A stretch of DNA of 64,000 bases from G965222335 sp965222335 (GTDB lineage: Bacteria > Pseudomonadota > Gammaproteobacteria > Pseudomonadales > Halieaceae): positions 1,612,001 to 1,676,000 of the forward strand of contig OZ244944.1 in assembly GCA_965222335.1 (NCBI GenBank). The letters are read 5' to 3'. This document shows, piece by piece, positions 58,823 to 64,000 of this stretch (the first letter of the stretch is position 1; each line of letters starts with the position of its first letter). The notes beneath the pieces were generated by a model. It did no database searches and had not been told where the DNA came from. It worked only from the letters and a program-made list of their open reading frames with translations. The translations under genes and the position numbers were made by a program.

Positions 58823-60006
58823 GCCCGGCTCATCAGCTGGGCCAGGTCCTTGAAGAAAACCCGCACATGGGCCGCGGGCCGGGAGCGCACCAGGCGCTTC
58901 TGGGTGTAGGCGCGCCAGGTCAGGTCCTGCACGTCCGGGTCGGCGCACATCTTGACGAACTTCTCGCGCCGCTTGTCGTTGACGTACCAGAAGCGCTGCA
59001 GCAGTCCCAGCACCCAGAACACCCGTCCGTGCTCGCGCATAAAGCGCTTGCGCGCCTGGCGCAGAACCTTGGCGGGCGCCCCCGCGAGGTATTCTGCCAT
59101 GGCCTCGGCAGCGAGCTGGCCGCCGAGCATGGCGTAGTAAATGCCCTCCCCGGATGCGGGCGCGACCACCCCGGCGGCGTCCCCGGCGAGCAATACCGCG
59201 CGGCCGTCATCCCAGCGCTTGAGAGGGCGCAGGGGAATCGGGGCGCCCTCGCGACGCACCGTGGCACTCTCGCCCAGGCCCAGTTGTTCGCGCAGGGCGG
59301 TGACCGAGGCCTGGGCGGAGAAATCACCCTGGGCGCTGCCCACGCCGATACTCGCCCGCTTGCCGTGGGGGAAGACCCAGGCGTAGAAATCCGGCGACAG
59401 GCGGCCCTGGTACCAGACATCGCAGCGCGCGGGGTCGTAGCCACCGTCACCGGTGGCCGGCGAATCAATAATCTCGTGATAGGCAAAGACCGTGGGCATC
59501 CTGTCCGCCCCGGGCACGCACTGGCGGGCGACCGCGGAACGGGCGCCGTCGGCACCGATCACCGCACGCGCCTGCACGCTCACGGTCCGGCCCCCGGCTT
59601 CCTTGTCAAGATAGCGCAGGGTGACACTGCCATCGTCGTTGTAGGCCAGGCCCTTGAAACTGGCCTGGCACAGCGTCGCCCCCGCCTCCACCGCCCGCTG
59701 GCGCAACCAGGGGTCAAATTCCTCGCGATCGACCATGCCCACGTAGCTGTCGGCGATGGGCATGTCCACTTCCCGGCCGGCCGGGGACACCATGCGTGCC
59801 GAGCGAATCCGCGCCACCAGCAGGTGGGCGGGAATCTCGTACTGCTCAATCAGGCGCGGCGGAATGGCGCCGCCGCAGGGCTTGATCCGAAACCCCCGCT
59901 CCAGCAGCAGGACTCGCCAGCCGGCCCTGGCCAGGTCGGTCGCCGCGGTGGCGCCCGAAGGGCCGCCGCCAACCACCACCACATCGTACTCGGACTGTGT
60001 GTCCAT
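58819..60006 (-). CDS. bchP: Geranylgeranyl reductase BchP
   Basis: A 395-residue flavoprotein that reduces the geranylgeranyl tail of bacteriochlorophyll to phytyl. The N-terminal FAD-binding motif is VVVVGGGPSGATAATDLARAG, followed by GFRIKPCGGAIPPRL, and the second nucleotide-site GDAAGVVAPASGEGIYYAM. AGAGGA precedes the ATG. It starts 5 bases after the pucC-type gene and is coupled to the small membrane protein gene downstream. Confidence 0.95.
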   Translation of the reverse strand: MDTQSEYDVVVVGGGPSGATAATDLARAGWRVLLLERGFRIKPCGGAIPPRLIEQYEIPAHLLVARIRSARMVSPAGREVDMPIADSYVGMVDREEFDPWLRQRAVEAGATLCQASFKGLAYNDDGSVTLRYLDKEAGGRTVSVQARAVIGADGARSAVARQCVPGADRMPTVFAYHEIIDSPATGDGGYDPARCDVWYQGRLSPDFYAWVFPHGKRASIGVGSAQGDFSAQASVTALREQLGLGESATVRREGAPIPLRPLKRWDDGRAVLLAGDAAGVVAPASGEGIYYAMLGGQLAAEAMAEYLAGAPAKVLRQARKRFMREHGRVFWVLGLLQRFWYVNDKRREKFVKMCADPDVQDLTWRAYTQKRLVRSRPAAHVRVFFKDLAQLMSRA

Positions 60007-60011
60007 ACCGC

Positions 60012-61409
60012 TTATCCTCTTTCCATTACTTCGACTACCGCCACCGCCCCCAGGGACGGCGCGCGCATTCCGCCGGCAGCTGTCGCATCCGGTTGCCGCA
60101 CCTTGGCCGCGAGCACCGCGGCAACCAGGAACAGCGCTGCCTCGGCGCTGAACACCAGGGCATAGGCCAGGGCCGGCGAATCGGTCACCAACCCCCGCAC
60201 AAGATCAATCGCGACGGTGCCCAGGAAACCACCGAGGCCAAAGGCAATCGCCTGGGCGGCGCCCCACAGGCCCATGCGCAGGCCCTCGCGCTGCGCCTTG
60301 CCGTGTCCGGCCAGGGTCATCATCGAGGCGATGGCGGCTACCGCAAAGGCGCCGTTAAACAGGCCCAGGGCAAAAACGTTGGCGGCCAGCGGCCACTCGC
60401 GGCCCGCACTGCCACCAAAGGCAATCCCCAGCAGTGCTACCGCCGACGCCAGGCAGCCACCCACGGTCCAGTAGCGCAGGTGCGCGACGCCCCCGGCCAG
60501 GCGGCCCGCGGCGGCGACCAGCAGCATGCCCACCAGTACCCCGCCGTGTTGCAACCCGGCGAGCTGGGTGGACTGTCCCGGGGTCATGCCAAACACGGTG
60601 CCGGCGTAGGGCTCCAGGATCAGGTCCTGGGCGCTGTAGGCGAGCATGGAGATAAACACAAACAGGGTGAATCGACGCGCCTGGGGCTCCTCCCAGACCT
60701 CGGCCAGGGCGGCGCGGAAGGCCGGTGGCGGTGCCGCCGCGGGCGTCGCAGTGGCCGCAGTTGCGGCAGCAGTTTGGGTCCGCGGTTCGAGGCGATACAC
60801 CGCGAGCAGGGTGACCAGGATCGCGCCTGCCGACACCACGCTGGTCACCTCGACCAGGCGCAGCGGTGAATAGGGATCGAGGAAGTGCCCGGCGACGCCG
60901 GCGGTGACCGCGAAACCGGCGATCATCATAATCCAGACGATGGTGGCGGCCGCCGCCTTGCGCTCTGCGGGGACATGCTTGGCCAGCATCACCAGCAGGG
61001 TGGTGCCGCAAGCGCCCACCCCAAGGCCGATTGCCAGGAAGGAAAGCAGGGCCAGGGCGATCCCCGCCCACAGCAGGTGGCCCATCAATGCGGTTGCCGT
61101 GGCGGCGCCAGCGCCGCCCAGGGCCAGCACCAGCATGCCGCCGATGATCCACGGCGTGCGCCGCCCGCCGACATCCGAGCCGTAGCCAAAGCGCGGCCGG
61201 CTCATTTGCACCGCGTGGTGGAGGCCCACCAGGAAACCGGGCAGCATCGCCGGCAGCGCCAGCTCCACCACCATCACGCGGTTGATCGTGGAGGTGGTGA
61301 GGACAATGATCGCACCCAGGGACGTCTGCACCAGGCCCAGGCGGATGATACCCAGCCAGCCCAGCGTCAGCGCACTATTCATGTTCCACCCGGGTTTCGC
61401 ATAAGCCAT
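60012..61409 (-). CDS. PucC/BCD-family MFS protein
   Basis: A 465-residue membrane protein with about twelve helices, of the BCD (bacteriochlorophyll delivery) family within the major facilitator superfamily, which includes PucC, LhaA and the Bch2/ORF428 type found between bchG and bchP. The segment PGFLVGLHHAVQMSRPRFGYGSDVGGRRTPWI is characteristic. It probably supports assembly of antenna or delivery of pigment. The start lies 6 bases after the bchG stop; an alternative ATG nine codons inside (61382) also has a purine-rich site. An Ala/Thr/Pro-rich cytoplasmic loop near residues 215-232 is unusual. Confidence 0.9.
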   Translation of the reverse strand: MAYAKPGWNMNSALTLGWLGIIRLGLVQTSLGAIIVLTTSTINRVMVVELALPAMLPGFLVGLHHAVQMSRPRFGYGSDVGGRRTPWIIGGMLVLALGGAGAATATALMGHLLWAGIALALLSFLAIGLGVGACGTTLLVMLAKHVPAERKAAAATIVWIMMIAGFAVTAGVAGHFLDPYSPLRLVEVTSVVSAGAILVTLLAVYRLEPRTQTAAATAATATPAAAPPPAFRAALAEVWEEPQARRFTLFVFISMLAYSAQDLILEPYAGTVFGMTPGQSTQLAGLQHGGVLVGMLLVAAAGRLAGGVAHLRYWTVGGCLASAVALLGIAFGGSAGREWPLAANVFALGLFNGAFAVAAIASMMTLAGHGKAQREGLRMGLWGAAQAIAFGLGGFLGTVAIDLVRGLVTDSPALAYALVFSAEAALFLVAAVLAAKVRQPDATAAGGMRAPSLGAVAVVEVMERG

Positions 61410-61415
61410 CCATAC

Positions 61416-62339
61416 TTATCCGGGCCCGCCCACCGCTGGCAGGGCGCGCACCGCAAAGGCGCACACCAACATGCCGAGCACGTACAGGGTCACGCCCACG
61501 CCGTTGTACCAGGGCGCCCGCGCCAGCGGGTCGCGCAATAGCCGCGGCATGGCCAGGCACTGGGCCGCGAGCAGGGCAGCGACGGCCGCCGCGTAGCCCG
61601 GGACCGCCCAATACCAGAGCAGGCCGATGACCACCAGCTGGGGCAGGACCATCACCACACAGGCGATGCGCGCGGCGACGTGTTCACCGTAGCGCGCAGG
61701 CAGGGAGCGCAGGCCCAGCTGTCGATCCCCGGCCACAGACTTGAAGTCGTTGAGGGTCATAATGCCGTGGGCGCCGAGGCTGTAGAGCGCCGCCAGCAGC
61801 AGGATCTCCGGCCGCGGCAAACTGCCGCCCAGCATGACCGCGGCCCCGGTGACCCAGGCCAGTCCTTCGTAGCTGACCCCCACCGCGGCGTTACCCCACC
61901 AGCCGTTGCGTTTCAGGCGCAGGGGCGGGGCGCTGTACTGCCAGGCCAGTAGCAGGCCCAGCAGGCTGGCGATAAACACCCAGACACCCAGCAGGGCGCC
62001 CACTGCTGCGGCAAGGCAGGACCAGAAAATAGCGAAATACAGTCCCCAGCGGCCCGGCACACGACCCGAGGGAATCGGCCGCTGGGGCTCGTTAATGGCA
62101 TCGACCTCGCGGTCATACCAGTCGTTGACGATCTGGCTGGCCCCACACAGCAGGGGACCCGCGAGCAGGATCCCCAGGACCAGGGTCAGCGGCTGCTCCA
62201 GAATGGGCACGCCCGCGGAGACCGCGCCGCAGCCAAAGGCCCACATCGGCGGGAACCAGGTAATCGGCTTGGTCAACTGCAGCAGCGCCGCCGCTTGGGG
62301 GCGGGTGCCGGGCATGGCAGGGGAAACAAGTGTGGTCAT
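61416..62339 (-). CDS. bchG: Bacteriochlorophyll synthase BchG
   Basis: A 307-residue UbiA-family prenyltransferase that attaches the geranylgeranyl or phytyl tail to bacteriochlorophyllide. The family start LTKPITWFPPMWAFGCG and the two Asp-rich sites, NDWYDREVDAINEPQRPIPSG and DFKSVAGDRQLGLRSLP, are present, with about nine helices. There is no ribosome binding site before the ATG; the predicted promoter puts the transcript start at or next to the A of the ATG, so it may be translated from a leaderless message. Two PpsR-type sites cover that promoter. Confidence 0.95.
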   Translation of the reverse strand: MTTLVSPAMPGTRPQAAALLQLTKPITWFPPMWAFGCGAVSAGVPILEQPLTLVLGILLAGPLLCGASQIVNDWYDREVDAINEPQRPIPSGRVPGRWGLYFAIFWSCLAAAVGALLGVWVFIASLLGLLLAWQYSAPPLRLKRNGWWGNAAVGVSYEGLAWVTGAAVMLGGSLPRPEILLLAALYSLGAHGIMTLNDFKSVAGDRQLGLRSLPARYGEHVAARIACVVMVLPQLVVIGLLWYWAVPGYAAAVAALLAAQCLAMPRLLRDPLARAPWYNGVGVTLYVLGMLVCAFAVRALPAVGGPG

Positions 62340-62342
62340 GAG

Positions 62343-62386
62343 TGTAATTTAGATACTACACTCTTGTGTGTCAATTTATAATTACA
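62343..62386 (-). promoter_or_regulatory. Tandem PpsR operators over the bchG promoter
   Basis: TGTAATTTAGATACTACA (62343-62360) and TGTCAATTTATAATTACA (62369-62386) are exact TGT-N12-ACA palindromes with an 8-base gap, the classic spacing for cooperative PpsR/CrtJ binding. On the minus strand a perfect -35 TTGACA (62369-62374) and a -10 TAAATT (62346-62351) are 17 bases apart; the first site covers the -10 and the second the -35. Six bases separate the -10 from the bchG ATG. ppsR itself lies directly upstream. Confidence 0.82.
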
Positions 62387-62430
62387 CTTTTCTGTTGCTG
62401 GCCGGAAGCGCTCCCACGTCGGGGCGCCGC

Positions 62431-63819
62431 TCAATCCGCGGCGGCTCCGTTCTCGCTGGCGCCGATACTGTAACGGCGCAATTTGGCGTACAGGGATTGC
62501 CGGCTCAGACCCAGCAACTCGGCCGCCGAGGCACGATTGTCGCTGGTCAACTCCAGGGCCGCCTCGATGCACATGGCTTCGATAATATCGGTGGACTCAC
62601 GCACCAGCTCTTTCAGGGGCACCCGGCCCACCCGCTGGGTCACCTGCTCCACCGACCGGGGCAGCTGCTGGGAGCGCGGGTTCTCCGCCACCCGGCGCCC
62701 CACATCCCGGATGAAGAACGCCATCGGCGAGGCGCTGGCGTCGCCCGTGCGACAGGCGGATATCTCAACCTCGGCCATGGCCCCCATCTCACCGCGCAGG
62801 GTGGAAGTGAAGCGTTTCACGTTGCCGTGCTCGCGCAGGTTGCTCAGCAGGACATTGAGGTCGACCGCCGAACGACCCAGCCAGCGATCGGCGGGCCGGC
62901 CCACGGCCTGCTCCTGGGAGGCAAGCTGGGCAAGATCGAGAAAACTGCGGTTGACTGCCAGAATCCGACCCTCGGCATCGGTCTGCACATAGGCATCGGG
63001 TGCCAGGCGCAGGGATTCCGGCAGGTAGTGCTCGGCGCCCGGGGCAGTCTTTCCGTTGACGCTTTCTGCACCGAGGCGGACCAGGAAACGGGCCTCCCCG
63101 GCCTGGCGTAAAAAACTGGCGCTGACCACGAACCGGGTCTCACCCTGCTCCGCGGCGACGTGGCTGACACTGCCCTTGCCGACGGTGCGGGTCTCGTCCA
63201 ACAGCGCGGCGACCGAGGCCTGGCCGGCGCGATCAAAGCCGCGGGGAAAGGGTTTGCCCACCAGGCTTTCGCCTGCGGGCGCCAGCAGCGCATCGGCACC
63301 GGGATTGGCCTCGAGCACCCGCCCGGTCGCCTCGTCCACAATCAGGATCGCCTCGTTGACCATCTCGAACAGGCGTCGGTAACGGGTTTCCACCTGGCGC
63401 AGGCGCCAGTAGTCCTGTTCCAGGGCCTGCTGGGCATTGAGCAGCTGTTGCCGCAGGTTGGACAGCGCGCGCATATCCTGGCCCAGCACCAGCACCCTAT
63501 CGTCACCGCCGGGGCAGATGGCGCGGTACAGCACGGGGAGTTCCGAGCCGTCTTCCAGCGGATGCACGACGTCCCCGCGCTGGGGCTCCCCGGGTCGGGA
63601 AACCGCGCGATTCAGCAGGTCCGCCACGCGCTCGCCGCCCTCGACGCCGGCGGTGTCGGCCCAGGACCGCCCCACCCAGCTCTGGTCGACGCAACCATCC
63701 AGTTCCCGGTTGGCAACCGCCAATTCGACAACCTGCCCGCGGGAGTCAACGAGCATGGTGAAGTCGGCCACTTTTTCCAATAGCGCGGCTAAAGCTGTGG
63801 GTTCCAAATCGACTAGCAC
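62431..63819 (-). CDS. ppsR: Photosynthesis repressor PpsR/CrtJ
   Basis: A 462-residue regulator with an N-terminal PAS-like domain (about residues 10-115), a glutamine-rich helix, two further PAS domains (about residues 145-255 and 270-375) and a Fis-type helix-turn-helix at the C-terminus (NRASAAELLGLSRQSLYAKLRRY). A cysteine in AMCIEAALELT, just before the recognition helices, corresponds to the redox-active cysteine of CrtJ/PpsR. It represses bch, crt and puc genes in oxygen. The start is GTG without a strong ribosome site. It is followed after 91 bases by bchG. Confidence 0.95.
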   Translation of the reverse strand: MLVDLEPTALAALLEKVADFTMLVDSRGQVVELAVANRELDGCVDQSWVGRSWADTAGVEGGERVADLLNRAVSRPGEPQRGDVVHPLEDGSELPVLYRAICPGGDDRVLVLGQDMRALSNLRQQLLNAQQALEQDYWRLRQVETRYRRLFEMVNEAILIVDEATGRVLEANPGADALLAPAGESLVGKPFPRGFDRAGQASVAALLDETRTVGKGSVSHVAAEQGETRFVVSASFLRQAGEARFLVRLGAESVNGKTAPGAEHYLPESLRLAPDAYVQTDAEGRILAVNRSFLDLAQLASQEQAVGRPADRWLGRSAVDLNVLLSNLREHGNVKRFTSTLRGEMGAMAEVEISACRTGDASASPMAFFIRDVGRRVAENPRSQQLPRSVEQVTQRVGRVPLKELVRESTDIIEAMCIEAALELTSDNRASAAELLGLSRQSLYAKLRRYSIGASENGAAAD

Positions 63820-64000
63820 GTATTCGGATCCGTGTTTAAGGGTTCATTGAACTAAAGGCGCCGCGCCAAGGCCGCAAAGGGGCTGACTACACTTGCGCGG
63901 CCTCGATTATCCCATGCATGCGCTCCACAAATCATTACAAAATCTGGTCAATTCCGGAAGGTCGTTCCGAAAGTAAAACCCAGGTGCCCGCTTGTGTCAA
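63820..64000. promoter_or_regulatory. Region upstream of ppsR, cut by window end
   Basis: No gene is visible. The last six bases, TGTCAA (63995-64000), match the left half of the second bchG operator and may be part of a PpsR site cut off by the window edge. The sequence is otherwise of ordinary composition with an AT-rich stretch near 63928-63955. Confidence 0.3.

Overview
The window is high-GC chromosomal DNA of a gammaproteobacterium. Housekeeping synteny resembles the pseudomonad and marine gammaproteobacterial layout (argH / algZ-algR-hemCDXY; lptM-lysA-dapF-DUF484-xerC-HAD; glnK-amt; trxA, rho, ubiD). The right end carries bacteriochlorophyll genes (acsF, bchP, a pucC-type gene, bchG, ppsR) and a BLUF photoreceptor. 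That mixture points to an aerobic anoxygenic phototroph of the marine OM60/NOR5 type (Congregibacter, Haliea, Halioglobus and relatives). The lineage is my inference from gene content, not a database match.

Layout. 0.1-0.6 kb: peroxiredoxin. 0.6-2.1 kb: a visibly AT-richer patch with two orphan membrane proteins and a dead IS3-type orfA fragment. 2.1-7 kb: SRPBCC protein, PqiA-like protein, Rieske oxygenase, DASS transporter and a secreted beta-propeller. 7-10.8 kb: moaA followed by a MoxR ATPase/VWA pair, an inverted REP pair and a zinc-ribbon membrane protein. 10.8-22.2 kb: pilU, a phosphotransferase, an Omp85 protein, gshA, acpH, dsbB, rsd, fkpA, a TIGR02444 protein, the ABC-F gene yheS and a GIY-YIG protein. 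22.4-25.8 kb: trxA, rho, ubiD. 25.8-31.8 kb (minus strand): algZ-algR-hemC-hemD-hemX-hemY. 31.9-39.1 kb: argH, then lptM-lysA-dapF-DUF484-xerC-HAD. 39.1-42.5 kb (minus): a porin-glnK-amt unit with a sigma-54 promoter and NtrC-like sites, plus a second PII gene. 42.5-48.2 kb: ubiK, comM, rep, cvrA-type antiporter. 48.2-53.7 kb (minus): RND pump with a co-transcribed cytochrome P450. 53.9-57.9 kb: cytochrome c5, GST, DUF3080 lipoprotein, BLUF protein, acsF. 57.9-58.55 kb: repeat-filled spacer. 58.5-63.8 kb (minus): ppsR, then bchG-pucC-bchP-small membrane protein.

How the genes work together. hemC and hemD supply uroporphyrinogen III for heme and bacteriochlorophyll. AcsF closes ring E, BchP and BchG build and attach the phytyl tail, and the PucC-type protein probably helps assemble antenna complexes. 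PpsR is the expected redox/light-responsive repressor. I can read two tandem PpsR-type palindromes (TGT-N12-ACA, 8 bp apart) over a near-consensus promoter directly in front of bchG; the predicted transcript would be leaderless. Two related AGT-N12-ACA palindromes 7 bp apart lie in the shared acsF/BLUF promoter region, which would place the photoreceptor in the same regulon as acsF.

The least explained material is the repeats: six copies of a GGTATCCGTCCCC element bracketing the cytochrome c5-to-acsF block, and two oppositely oriented cloverleaf-like palindromic elements beside acsF. No tRNA, rRNA, CRISPR array, intact transposase or prophage was seen.
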